From positions 1 to 27,761 of the forward strand of contig AJWJ01000300.1 in the NCBI GenBank assembly GCA_000277445.1: a stretch of DNA of 27,761 nt, written 5' to 3'. The notes beneath the pieces were generated by a model. The model searched no databases. It was not told the origin of the DNA and worked only from the letters and a program-made list of their open reading frames with translations. Shown here in pieces: positions 9,972 through 24,124 of this stretch. Every line of letters begins with the position of its first letter. Position 1 is the first letter of the stretch. The position numbers and the translations under genes are program-made. The stretch is from Polysphondylium violaceum. Taxonomy: Eukaryota > Evosea > Eumycetozoa > Dictyosteliales > Dictyosteliaceae.

Positions 9972-11916
9972 ATGCTGAAATCCACTATATTTAAAGATTA
10001 TATCTCTAGGTCTTATAATCTTTTCACGCCAAAAATGAACAACTATCATACAATGACCCAGTATCAGAGTAAAAGAAACCCAAATTATAATCAACAAAAC
10101 AACTATAATAGTATAAACAACTCTGATAACTATAGCAACAATTATAACAATAATAATCACTACAATAACAACAATAACAACTATAATAACAACTATAATA
10201 ATAATAACAATAACTTCAATCACTTTAGTAACAATAATAATAATTATATAAATGAGTATAATCAAAGAATTCAAAGATTTAATAATAGTGGGAATTTTAA
10301 TCAACAACCACAACAACAGCAACAGCAACAACAAAATGGTTTCATTGATAAATATTCAAATGTAAACTATTATAATCAAAACGCATATATGTCTAATAAC
10401 AATAATTATAATAATAATAACTACAACAACAACTATAACAACAATAATAACTACTCTACTCCTATTTCACATCATGGTAATAATAATCATCAATACAATA
10501 GTAATCAATTTAATAATCAATTTCACAGTAGTCAAAACCAACACCAATCTAGAATGTACAATTTAAATAATAACAATAATAATAGATCAAATTTAAACAA
10601 CCCTAGTAATAGACCACCACATCAGACTCGTAGATTCTGTACATCATCATCATCATTACCATTACCAGCCAATGAATTTAATCCAACCAAAACTCAACGA
10701 TACAAAGTCTTGCCAAAAGAAATTGATGACATATTTAAAGTAATACAGCATAACAATGACGAAACTGCACTCTATATAATCAATATACTAATACCAATAT
10801 AAACAGGCAGCAGGAGTGTTACTATTTAGCCAACATGAAGGCAAACTTTTATTTCTATTGGGCAGAGAAGACAGATCACACAAGAAAAAGTTATCCAATG
10901 TAGGCGACCATGTCTATCTTCCCTTTGGAGGCAAAGTAGAGAAAGGAGAGAAAGCACTGGAAACAGCACTCAGAGAATTCAATGAAGAGACAGGATACAT
11001 TTTCTCTTCCAAGTTGGACGAAATTGAAAAGCAAATGGCATCACCAGCAACACCTAAATTCTGGATACCACACTCGAAATACATCCTACTCTGTCTACAA
11101 ATCCCCTACGACGCCACATTGTGTGATAAATTTTTAGCAGTCGATAAAGATACATTTGCAAACACCGATCAAGTCTCTATCGAGTGGGTGGAATACAACA
11201 GTTTGTTTAAAGCAACACCCAACAAACCTTTTTTCCAACGAGAAAATGGCGAAACCGGTGAGTGCATGGTTTTCTTTACACAAATGTTTTATTTAATCAA
11301 GTCTTGGTTAATATCTGAATTTCCAACCGAGTGTAGTAGTATTAGTAGTAACGGTAATAATAATCAAATAGATAATAAAAGTAATAGTGAAAAGATCAGC
11401 AAACCAGATGTAATTGAAAATGGTAACATTAACAGCAGGAGTAGTAGCGATATGGAAAATAGTAGTGTAAATAGTTCTAGTGATCATGTAGATGAAAGTA
11501 ATAGCTCAAACTCAAATGATACCAACACTAGGAAAATTCAAAACTCAAATCTTAACCAAGATACAAAGCTTAGCAAACTCTCTAAACAAAAAGTAATGAA
11601 TAACCAAAATAGTAATAGTAATAATAATTCTCAACTCCAACAAAAAATTCCAAAAACACCAAAGAAAGGAATAAAAACAAAAGGAATAAAAGTCAATAAT
11701 GATAATATTAAGAATAATACAGATGCAACTCTGATTGTAAAAAAGAATAAAGATAAATATGGCACAAAAAACAAGGAAAAGTATGAAGCCAAAAGAGAGA
11801 AAAAGAAACTAAAAAAACAATTGAAAAAATTAAAAAAAAACAAGGAAAACCATCGAATAACAATAATAGTACCAATAATAATACTGGGGCACCAACTAAA
11901 ATCAATCTATAAATAA
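9972..11916 (+). CDS. Nudix hydrolase with Asn-rich N-terminus
   Basis: Exons are 9972-10739 and 10807-11916 (625 aa as read). The intron starts GTAATA, contains TACTAAT and ends AACAG, phase 0, joining DDIFK to AAGVLLFS, a normal first Nudix strand. The Nudix box is perfect at about residues 298-320: G298-x5-E304-x7-R312-E-F-x-E316-E317-x-G319-Y, so metal-dependent hydrolysis of a nucleoside-diphosphate-linked substrate is expected; the substrate is unknown. Residues 1-24 are basic and hydroxylated and could be a mitochondrial presequence. Residues about 35-215 are dominated by Asn, Tyr and Gln. After the catalytic domain (about 257-420) the tail is Ser/Asn-rich, then strongly Lys-rich. The last residues may be misread because of a homopolymer at 11832-11840 (see findings). 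CACCC-type sites lie upstream. Confidence 0.85.
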
Positions 11917-12042
11917 ACCATATCATTGAAATGACCCTCTGCAACCCCAAAGGATCTCCTAAATAACCGTCATAATCGATTTTTTTCTTTTTTTTTGGTG
12001 ATTGTTTTTATTTTTTTACTTTTTTTTTTTATTCTCATCACA

Positions 12043-12058
12043 CGATCATTTTTGATCG
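12043..12058. repeat. Perfect short hairpin CGATCA/TGATCG
   Basis: Six bases pair exactly around a TTTT loop. It follows T-rich sequence about 130 bases after the Nudix stop, so it may lie in that gene's 3' UTR or end region. Function is unproven. Confidence 0.35.
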
Positions 12059-12890
12059 AAAAAACTATGTGATTATGTGTCAGTTGTTTATTAATCTGAG
12101 GAATCAAAAAATAAACTATTTACATGTGTGGGTGAGTGAGTGTAAATAGTTGCATTTACGCTGGGATATATGGTGATATTGGTATTGACAGGTCATAACT
12201 ATTAAACAACTACTACTACCTTCTACAACATCTGAAAACCACCACACAACAGTATTTTTAAAACCTGCACCTCTCATACCACCCATTGAGTGTGATAAAT
12301 TGAGAATTTTTAAACACATACACTCATTGTGATTTAAATCAGATGGATTGGGAATTGTTTTCCCAAAAAATCTCGTTTGATCAAAACCCAAAAAAAACCT
12401 AGAAATGATGACCTGTGTTTGGGGGTAGCAGTGTGGTGGGTTATGGCCCAAACTCTATGGAGGGTGGTAAAAAAGTCACATTTTTTTGTTGTTTGTTTGT
12501 ATCACCACCATCGAAAGATGATCGATTGTTTTTTTTTATTTTTATTTCTTTTTTTTTTTTTTTTTTTATTCTGAGATTGGGGAAAAAAATCAACATTTTT
12601 GTCAGAGACCCTCTATCACTCTAAAGCAAAAACTTTCAAAAGTAGTTGTAATATTCTTGATTTTTTTTTATTTTTTAAAAATACACTAGATACTCATTTA
12701 ATCACTCAGTCTCACACTCATCATCATTTCTCAAACTCTGTTTTCGACTGGCAGCCAAGTTTTCATTTTTTTTTTTTTATAATTTTTTTTTATATAGCTA
12801 TATTTATTTTCATATATCTTATTTTTGAAATAAATAGGCAATATCTAAAAATTAATAACAAACACATTTACCACCACTTTTTAATATCAT

Positions 12891-13512
12891 GTAAGTAATT
12901 TTAATCCCACTTGTTTCTTTTTCAATCTATGTATCTCAATATTATTACACCCACACATTTCTTTGTCTAAAATAATTAATAATGTGTGACAACAACTCCC
13001 AGTGTTTCAATTTAAACACAGAATAAAAAAAAAAAAAAAAAAAAAAAAAAAGCTCACTCTTCTCAAACATTTAATATCTTTACCAATGATTCAATCACAC
13101 AAATCAGTATAGTAATCATCACACCACCACCATATACAATATTACCAAACAAACTACATACACACATTTCTTTTTTTCTTCCTTCTCTCTCTTTCCTGTG
13201 TATATGGAGATCTACAGAGTATTTTTATAAAATTAAAATCTAGATCACATCACCACACGTGATGAGTGAGTGTGTTTTGTGGTGGTGATTTATTGTCACA
13301 TATTTTAAATTGATTTTTTTATGTTTAGTGAGTGTTATTTTTGATTTTGTTGTGTTATTGTCATTTTTAATTAATCAACAAACATACCTCGCTCGCTCAT
13401 TCACTCACTTTTCTCTACTCTAAACATACCATCTGACACCATACACAATTAATTTATTAACAATCATATTTTTATCTTTGTTTTTTTTTTATTTTCCTTT
13501 TTTATCATTTAG
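12891..13512 (+). other. Possible 5'-leader intron of the RhoGAP gene
   Basis: GTAAGTAATTTT at 12891 is a strong donor. A long T-rich tract ending in ATCATTTAG at 13512 is a strong acceptor, 433 bases before the RhoGAP ATG. At about 620 bases it would be much longer than the coding introns in this window. This is splice-signal evidence only. Confidence 0.25.
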
Positions 13513-13945
13513 CATCATTATCATCAGTCACATTATATAAATAGACCCACATTGACAACAACAAAACAAAAAGAGAGTGTAAAAGTGTAAATTATCATTG
13601 TACAATAACCACCACCGCCAACACCCCACAACCAATATAGGGTTACAGCAATCAAATCACAATAGTGTACACCAGTTATAATAGCAGTAATAATCAAAAA
13701 ACACAAGTGTAGTATTAGCGTCAAAAAATCATATTTAAAATAATTTTTTTAAAAAAAATCAAATCTCGAGATTTCATATTTTTTTTGAATTTTTTCAGAA
13801 TATTTTTTTTTTGCATATTCGACAAAAAAAATAACGACACATTTTAAGCCCCAACTCTATTTAAAGAGAATTCTATTAGATATATAAAATATAATCAATC
13901 AATCAATCAGATATATAAAGAGTAATAATATAATATAAAAAAAAA

Positions 13946-15637
13946 ATGCCTCCACCTATTAAAACACAAGAACAACCAACAGGTGTTCAATTTCAATTAC
14001 CATCAGCCCATGGAGTTCAATTAAAATCTGTTGGCAGTCCTGCACCACCAAGCAGGGCACCTCCATCACCTTTATTACATTCAAATAATAATGGGGCACC
14101 CTCACCACTCAAATCTTCACCCATTGCATCACCCACATCATCACCTGGTGTACCAAGAAGATTACCACCACAGCCAAATATAGTACCACCACCAATTAAT
14201 CATATGCCACCACCACCAGCAATCAACCATATGCCACCACCCCCACAATCATCAATAAATAAAATATCACCCAATTCATCACCAGCCCCAGTGAAAAGAT
14301 CACCAATGCCAAATCCAAATAATATAAATCAAATGCCTCCACCCCCACCACCCATTTCCTCACCATCATATAAATCACCAGCATTAAATGGAGTAAACAA
14401 TATGCCACCTCCCCCACCACCATCATTTGTAAATAATTCAACAGCCTCAGCATCATCATCATCATCAACATGTAATACAAGTAATATAAATAGTTTAAAC
14501 TTATCTGGAGGATTTCCACCCCCACCCATGGTTGGAGTTGGATCATCACCCAATCTATCATCACAACCATTTTTAAAACCACCCGCACCCATTATGCCAA
14601 GATCATCTTCATTGGATCCTAAATCAATGAGTCAGTTCCTTCCAAATCCAGCATTAAAGAGACACAGTGTCGAGAATAAAAGACTATCTCAAGATTTGAA
14701 TTCCATGTTGGTCAATAGATTACAACACGGTCTCTCTCCACCTGTCTCCACACCATTCTATGACCAAAACATTCTCGGTAGCACAAGCAAGGCCCAAGAA
14801 CTCAAAGAAAAACGTGACACTGAAGAAAAAGATCGTCGTGACCGTGAGCGTGTGAAAAAGGAAAAAGAAGACCAAGACAAAAAAGACAAAAAGGAAAAGA
14901 AGGAAAAAGAGGAACAAGACAAAAAGGATAAAAAGAAAAAAGAGGAACAAGAGAAATTGGAAAAGAAAGAGAAAAAGAAAAAAGAGGAAGCAGAGAAAAA
15001 GGAAAAGAAGTCTCTCAAGAGTAGCAATGGTATGGGCGGTAGTGGAGGCATTGCTTGCACCACCATCTTTAACAACACTCTTCCACAAATCATGGAACTC
15101 CAACGTGAAAAATTCCCAGAATATTCAAATTTATCTTTTCCAGCAATTCTCAAAATTTTGGCAGACGGAATTCTTGCTTTGGATGGACCCAACACCGAGG
15201 GTATTTTCCGTATCACTGGTACAACATCCGAGGTCAATAGACTTAAAAAACAAATCAATGAACATGATTTCTCTATTGACAGCACTAGTGACCCACACGT
15301 ATTGGCCGGTTTGTTGAAATTGTTTTTAAGAGAGTTAGTCGAACCTGTCATCCCCAGCGAACTCTACTATCAATGCATAAAGAGTCGTACCAAGGAAGAC
15401 GTGTCTCGTATCATTGCTACTATCCCAGACGTCAACAAAGACCTCATCAATTATTTAATGGTATTTTTAAAACACGTCTCTAATCCAGCTTTTGCAGTAA
15501 AATCAAAGATGGACATTGACAACATTGCCATGGTTTTCGCTCCAGGTCTTTTACGTTGTCCAGTCGTCGATCCAAATATGTTGTTAAACACTCAATATGA
15601 AAAAGATTTTATTAAATATCTTATCGAATTATCATAA
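13946..15637 (+). CDS. RhoGAP-domain protein with Pro-rich N-terminus
   Basis: This is an intronless protein of 563 aa. Residues 1-230 are Pro/Ser-rich, with four NxMPPPP-type repeats between about 86 and 160 and one FPPPP at 190-194, the classic EVH1 (Ena/VASP) ligand; the longer Pro runs could bind profilin or SH3 domains. Residues about 284-356 are an almost pure Lys/Glu/Asp helix. The RhoGAP domain fills about 371-563: EGIFRITG with the arginine finger R422, [13 protein letters not shown] (452-464) and [12 protein letters not shown] (526-537). It should accelerate GTP hydrolysis on a Rho/Rac GTPase near actin. The usual Dictyostelium name would be a gac gene, but I cannot assign the letter. 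ATG at 13946 follows an A-run typical of dictyostelid starts; CAATCAATCAATC repeats lie just upstream. Confidence 0.9.
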   Translation: MPPPIKTQEQPTGVQFQLPSAHGVQLKSVGSPAPPSRAPPSPLLHSNNNGAPSPLKSSPIASPTSSPGVPRRLPPQPNIVPPPINHMPPPPAINHMPPPPQSSINKISPNSSPAPVKRSPMPNPNNINQMPPPPPPISSPSYKSPALNGVNNMPPPPPPSFVNNSTASASSSSSTCNTSNINSLNLSGGFPPPPMVGVGSSPNLSSQPFLKPPAPIMPRSSSLDPKSMSQFLPNPALKRHSVENKRLSQDLNSMLVNRLQHGLSPPVSTPFYDQNILGSTSKAQELKEKRDTEEKDRRDRERVKKEKEDQDKKDKKEKKEKEEQDKKDKKKKEEQEKLEKKEKKKKEEAEKKEKKSLKSSNGMGGSGGIACTTIFNNTLPQIMELQREKFPEYSNLSFPAILKILADGILALDGPNTEGIFRITGTTSEVNRLKKQINEHDFSIDSTSDPHVLAGLLKLFLRELVEPVIPSELYYQCIKSRTKEDVSRIIATIPDVNKDLINYLMVFLKHVSNPAFAVKSKMDIDNIAMVFAPGLLRCPVVDPNMLLNTQYEKDFIKYLIELS

Positions 15638-15640
15638 AAA

Positions 15641-15670
15641 ATTTAATTTAATTAATTTATTAAATTAAAT
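15641..15670 (+). repeat. AT-only hairpin after the RhoGAP stop
   Basis: Twelve bases (15641-15652) pair perfectly with 15659-15670 around a six-base loop, three bases after the stop codon. An AT dinucleotide run follows. It may help 3'-end formation or be chance in AT-rich DNA. Confidence 0.4.
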
Positions 15671-16120
15671 ATATATATATATAAATTATAAATAATATAT
15701 CTATGTTTTTTTTTTCATTATCGAATCAAATTGTTTTATTTAGTTGAAGAAATTATTTTAATTTTTTTTTTTTTGTGTGAACATTGAATAAATAAGTAAA
15801 TAAATTTTGAGTATGTTCTTTGTTTTGTGTTTGATTATTGCTGTTGTTACGATGACATATATATATGTACATATATAGATAAAAATAGTGATACTAACTA
15901 TAACAATAACAATATAGCTTTACCAATAAAACCAAAGCAAAAACTTCGAGCTGTAATAAGATTGAAAAAAATCCCTCCAAAATTTTTTAAATTTTCAAAA
16001 AATGATCCGTTTGTGTTTTTTTTTTTACTTTTTTTTTTCTGGGCTCAAAGAGACACTTGTTCATTTTTAATTTTTTAATCAAATCCGCAATAGAAATATA
16101 TAATGATATGATTGAATAAA
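15671..16120. other. Spacer between RhoGAP and kinesin genes
   Basis: This is AT-rich DNA with an (AT)n run at about 15669-15682 and several T tracts. No supported gene is present. An 83-residue open frame at 15827-16078 lacks domain features. The last part should hold the kinesin promoter. Confidence 0.5.
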
Positions 16121-18434
16121 ATGGATTCAAATGTATGTTGACTATTTGTATATTGCTTGGTTTGATTATTAATATAATGCATATATAGAGATTACCATTA
16201 AGTTCAATAGATTTAAATACCTCACAAATACCAAGACCAAGTTTAACACGGAAACCAAATTTAGTTGAATCAAGTCCAAGAAACTCTATTCCTGCAAATT
16301 ATAAAGCAGGGGGTAATAGTAATAATACAACAAATGATTCATCACTACAAAAATCAATACCATATAGATCACGTATTATGCAACAACAATTAGCACCAAA
16401 CATTGTTAAAAAGAAAAATGAACAACCTAAAGTAAGTGAATACAATCAATTACTAAAAGCTTTTATTTTTTACGTATTTTATATTGATTGTTTTTTATCA
16501 GCAAACTCTAAATAGTAGTATCAATAATGGTGTAAAAAACAAAATTCAAGTAAAAAGAACAGATTTAAAGCAACCAACAAATACAAGTTTAACAACTTCA
16601 CAGCTTTTAACATCAACAAATCGTGGATTTTTAAAACCAAATCCAATCATAAAAAGAGCAGATTTAGATAGTAGTTTAATTATTCCTTCAAATAATAATA
16701 ATGAAATGAATGCAACATTAACAAAATCATTTCAAAGAGCCAATTTCCTTCAAGAACAAAAAAAACAATCAAATTTCCAAGTTTTGGAAAGAATGGGTCA
16801 AATTGATCAATACACTCAATCATTTAGAGGTCAATTGGACACTGCTTTTTCAAATTTATCAAATCAATTTAAACCACCAAGATGTAAGTTTGATAATTAT
16901 TGTGTTTTACAATTTATATGGTGATATTAATACTTTTAAACAAATAGTATCACTTTCAATTGAAGATATTAAAAAAAATTTAGATTTTGAAGAACAAAAT
17001 AAATTAATTTCACATTTACAAAGTGAAAACAAGAGACTTTCAAATATTGCAAGTGAAAGAGAGCGAGAGAATTTTGAATACTCTTTTCAACTTTCTCAAT
17101 TAAAAACAGAATATGAACAATCTTTAAATGACAATCGTACATTAAATGAAATGATTAGAACTATTCAAACACAGGCCGAACTTGAAAAGGATAAGCATTC
17201 AAATGTAGAGAGTCAATTTCAAGAAAAAGATAGAGACATTGAAATTCTTTCAACAAAGCTCAGTGTCTCTCAAAACACCATAGAGGCATTAAATAGACAA
17301 GTGTCTGATCTTTTGGAAAAGAGTAGAAACGATGAAATGATACGTCGTCAATTACACAACACCATTCAGGAGCTCAAAGGAAATATTAGAGTATTTTGCA
17401 GAATTAGACCAATGGGCACTGGTTCAGGCAATAGTAATGATGGCGCTGAACAACAACCAGAAGATTTATATGCATTACGTTCAGATACAGATATCGATAT
17501 AAATATGCCAGTATCAAATGCTGTGGGAACAAAAGGGATTAAGAAATTAAACTTTGCCTTTGATCGTGTATTTAATCAATCGTCCACTCAAACTATGGTT
17601 TTTGATGAAATATCCCAATTGGTTCAATCTAGTTTGGATGGATATAATACTTGTATTTTTACATATGGTCAAACTGGTTCCGGCAAAACATTTACAATGG
17701 AGGGATCTCATGAAAATCCAGAGCTTCGTGGTATGATCCCAAGAACTGTGGAAAAGATATTTGAGGTGTCCAATGAATTGCAATCTCGTGGTTGGAAATA
17801 TGAGATGGAAGCCTTCTTTTTAGAGATTTATAACGAAACCATTCACGATCTCCTCTGTACAAAATCAAACTCGTCTCTCAAATACGACATCAAGCACTTG
17901 GATAGTAGTACCACTATTGTGTCCAATTTAAACACTGTCAGAGTATCTAGTCCAAGTCAAGTATATGATCTCTTGGCTTTGGCAGCTAAAAACAGATCTG
18001 TTGCCAAAACTCTTTGCAATGAGCGTTCCTCTCGTTCCCATAGCGTGTTTCAATTGAAAATCACTGGTCACAATTTACACTCGAATGAAAAGACTCGTGG
18101 TCTTTTAAATCTCATCGATCTTGCAGGCTCTGAAAGATTGTCCAAGAGTGGTGTTGTTGGCGATCGACTCAAAGAAACTCAAGCCATCAACAAGAGTCTG
18201 AGTTCTCTCTCTGATGTAATCTCTTCATTGGCAAACAAAGATTCTCATGTGCCCTATAGAAATAGTAAACTCACTTATCTCTTGCAAAATAGTTTGGGTG
18301 GCAATAGTAAAACTCTTATGTTTGTAAATATCTCACCTGAAATTAAAGATTTAAATGAATCTATTAGTTCTCTAAGATTTGCTACTAAAGTTAATACCTG
18401 TGAAATTGGTCAAGCTAAAAAACAGAAATCTTGA
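16121..18434 (+). CDS. kif2: Kinesin-14 (C-terminal motor, Kar3/Ncd type)
   Basis: Exons are 16121-16132, 16189-16431, 16502-16883 and 16948-18434 (707 aa); introns start GTATGT, GTAAGT and GTAAGT and phases close. The first coding exon is only 12 bases (MDSN). Residues 1-200 are a basic, Ser/Asn/Gln-rich tail likely to bind microtubules. About 205-350 is coiled coil. The neck reads ELKGNIRVFCRIRP (354-367), the kinesin-14 signature, and the motor follows to the end: P-loop GQTGSGKT at 453-460, switch I NERSSRSH at 570-577, switch II DLAGSER at 603-609. A C-terminal motor behind this neck implies minus-end-directed movement, as in Kar3/Ncd spindle motors. Dictyostelium has one known member, Kif2 (K2); the symbol rests on that. 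The Met in the tiny first exon is in frame and preceded by a stop, but its use as the start is inferred. Confidence 0.9.
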
Positions 18435-19029
18435 TTCAATCTTGTAAATAAAATATATTATATATCAAAGTATTTAGTTTATAGTTTTTTTACTCATCAT
18501 CGATACAAAGTTTTTAGTAGATAGTGCAAATAGTTTGGAATAAACACTTTGAAAATGCATATTATTAAAATACACTGTTAACAAGATCGTTTCAACATTG
18601 TCTTATATTTTATTTTTTTAGGGCATCCCGCTTTAATAATATGGTTTTTATAAAAAATAACAGATTTATTTTCAAAACTAAATAAAAAGATATCTTGAAA
18701 AACAATACGATAACTGATTGGGGTTAATAAAATCTTTTAATTTACCTTTTTAAAAATAGAATTTTGGCAAGAAAAAAAATGTTATCAAAGAATCATGATC
18801 AATTTTAAATGAATAGAAAAGATGATAACATGATGGTTTAAATCAGGTGTTGTCGTAAAACAGTTGGAATCTATATTCAATTAACCCTAAATTCCTCTCT
18901 AAAGTAGCATACTAAAAACAGACTAAAATCTATTTTTTAAAATGCTGTCCTCCCAACCTTTTTAATTTTTTTTTTTTTTTTTTTTCATTAATATTCAAAA
19001 AGTTATTGCCAACAACAACAACAACAACA
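18435..19029. other. Spacer between kinesin and HPS4 genes
   Basis: No gene is supported. The left part should hold the kinesin 3' UTR and the right part the HPS4 promoter, including a run of about 20 T at 18966-18985 and an ACAACAACA leader reaching the ATG at 19030. I see no clear RNA gene. Confidence 0.55.
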
Positions 19030-20672
19030 ATGAAAAAAGGAACATCTACACCTCCACCAATAATAGATCAAACACCATTACATTTCCTAAAGAATGATGA
19101 GATCTTGTTTTGTATAATAGAAAAGTTTGAAAATGATGAAGCTGCAGATCAAACAGAAAAGATTATATACTTTTATCCAGAGATACCCCAAGTGAATCAA
19201 ATGATGAAGGTTAATTTTGGTGGTGGTATTCTTTCTATTTCTGGTATTGTTCATGATTTCTTTACAGATGTTTCCATTGATTATATATCTTTGGAAAAAC
19301 ATATTCTATCTTTTAAAGTAGTGGATACCTATACTCTAGTATTGTGTACAAGTAATGAAGTGCCTCCTTCGACCGTTACAAATCATTTAAATCATATTTA
19401 TAAAGCAATGTCTTTTTATTTTAAAGGATTTGAGTTGTTTAATGATGTATGTTATTTCTTTCGCTATTTTTATATACATCTCTATATCGTATTATACTAA
19501 TCTTTGTTTCCTATAGAGAGACAAAAAAAAGATAGATATGGAGTTTAATGAACTAATGGAGATCATTACAACAAATATATATAAAAATAAGATGAGTGCA
19601 TTTAATCCCTTACCTTATACACCTTTACCAAATGTATGTATAGTGGTTATTAAACACATTACTCTTACTAATAATAATAACAATAACAATAATGTAGAGA
19701 TCACAAAGAATATTTATACAAACTACACAGTTGATTGATAATATACTATCATCAGATCATTTAGGAGGAGCAGTATTTTTTAGAAACACAGTGTTGTTTA
19801 GCAATTTTGAATTACCAACCACCACTAAATTTATACTTGATAAAATAGAATACACTAGAAGAAAACATACAAGTCCTATATTACTCCAACAACAACAGCA
19901 ACAACAACAACAACAATTATCACCACAAGCTACTACACCTCAACCCTTGTCACCACAATTCTCTGCAGCTTTACCTGCTCAAATTATACCAGAAGACTAT
20001 CATCAAACAGTATATATTTCACCAAGTGAATATCAAAATCTAAAAAATAGATACAACAATCAAGACAATAAAAAATATGAAAAGGAAGATGATAATAATG
20101 GTGAAAATAGTAGTGATGGGAATAATAATAATAATAATGTACATCAATTTATAAATTTAGAATTATTGATAATGTTTTATCAAGATTTAACGATAGCCAT
20201 TTTAACAGAAATTGGCAATAAACAATTACCATTGATTCACTTGGAATTCAACAAGATTAGATTAAATCATAACAACAAAATACTTGGATTGGAAAAAGAG
20301 TTGGAAAATAGTTTTGATAATCGTCCCTCACCACCCCAAGTCATCTATCGTACCACTATTTCGCCATCTAATAATTTTCATTTTCTCTCGTATGATTCAT
20401 TGACCAACATGGCCGTGTCTAGTGGTATTTACACTGTAAATGAAGAAAACTTTATCAATACCTGCACCGCAATCCACGATAGTTTTATAGAGAATCCAGA
20501 TGTCACTCAAATGTTTATCAGAAATCACAATGGTGAAATCTTTTGTAAGAAACAATTTGGCCGTGAAATTTATTATCAACCCAAACTGTTGTATGGAAAC
20601 AACAAATTTTTAGAGAATTCTGAATTGACAATTCAAAGTCATTTGAAGGATCATAATATAAATACTCTATAG
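19030..20672 (+). CDS. hps4: HPS4-like BLOC-3 subunit (longin/CHiPS family)
   Basis: Exons are 19030-19446, 19517-19633 and 19731-20672 (491 aa). Both introns start GTATGT, contain TACTAAT and end ATAG/ACAG in phase 0. The N-terminus (about 20-140) is a longin domain: IIYFYP followed by GILSISGIVHDF and a YTLVLCTSNEVP strand, as in HPS4/CCZ1. The middle has LGGAVFFRNTVLFSNFELP, then a Gln run. The C-terminus best fits HPS4 rather than CCZ1: FHFLSYD, then a C-x2-IHDSF-x3-P stretch, MFIRN, E-I-YYQP and a final LKDHNINTL aligning with human HPS4's end. HPS4 with HPS1 forms BLOC-3, a Rab32/38 exchange factor on lysosome-related organelles. It is shorter than human HPS4 (about 700 aa). An upstream TTG-led extension is ignored because ATG 19030 follows an ACA-rich leader. 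CCZ1 is the main alternative. Confidence 0.75.
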
Positions 20673-20840
20673 AGTTTATAAATAAACAAGAAAATAAATA
20701 TGATTATTATTTTTTAATTTTAATTTTATTATTATAACAATTTAAAACACAATCAATTGTTGGTTTATATAGTATAGTTTGTTGTTGTTTTGTTTTTTTT
20801 AATCTCTATCTCTTAGAGATATTTAAATAAGAATTTTAAT

Positions 20841-23754
<2,914 letters not shown>

Positions 23755-24124
23755 ACTATATGTGTGTGATTATTAAAACAAACAACAATAACACCAATGT
23801 CAGTATATCATACTACTATTTTATTGCAATGAGATAATGGATTTGTGTCTATCTGTATATATACCTTTTAATAGAGGTTTGCATTCTTTGTACTATAAAA
23901 GAAGAAATGAATGATGATGTTGATAAGAAACACAATAGTAATAGATATCAATCGAATATCTATACAATAATAGGAAATAAAGCTGGATGATTGACACAAT
24001 ATAAAAATAAATAAGAAAAAAATATAAAAAAAAATAGAAAAATAAAAAATAAAAATTTGTCAAATTTCAATTGTAATTGGGTGGATGTGGATGCCCCTTT
24101 TGTGTTTTTCTTTTTTATTTTTTT
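23755..24124. other. Cullin-1 upstream region
   Basis: This is the probable promoter and leader of the cullin gene, read on the complement. It is AT-rich with A tracts near 24000-24050 and T tracts near 24108-24133. GGGTGGATGTGGATGCCCC at about 24080-24098 is a GC-rich block flanked by T-rich sequence. I see no gene. Confidence 0.5.

Larger units (their letters stand above)
11917..13945. other. Two-kilobase spacer before the RhoGAP gene
   Basis: I see no supportable gene. The stretch has many T tracts (about 12000-12030, 12530-12570, 12660, 12770-12790) and an A tract of about 27 at 13025-13051. There are G/T-rich boxes (GTGTGGGTGAGTGAG near 12125; GTTTGGGGGTAGCAGTGTGG near 12416), a perfect hairpin at 12043-12058, a TGATTTAAATCA palindrome near 12330 and CACGTG near 13257. 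A possible 5'-leader intron spans 12891-13512. The right part is probably the promoter and leader of the RhoGAP gene. Open frames found here lack domain features. Confidence 0.55.

Noticed and set aside
9891-10334. 147-residue Ile/Val-rich frame resembling a membrane protein
   Set aside because: It is the complement of AAT/AAC runs in the Nudix gene; reverse-read Asn codons give Ile/Val.
12116-12898. Several 65-111 residue frames in the 2 kb spacer
   Set aside because: They are Phe-, His- or Ser-rich text from T tracts, with no domain, no shared splice signals and overlapping strands.
13025-13051. A27 tract after AATAAA-like sequence, as of a retroposed poly-A tail
   Set aside because: There is no gene-like body before it and no target-site duplication that I can see; such tracts are ordinary in this DNA.
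14223-15351. Four open frames antisense to the RhoGAP gene
   Set aside because: They are Phe/Leu/Ser-rich complements of the Lys/Glu and Pro/Ser repeats.
15827-16078. 83-residue frame between RhoGAP and kinesin
   Set aside because: It ends in a Phe run from a T tract, has no motif and no neighbouring exon to join.
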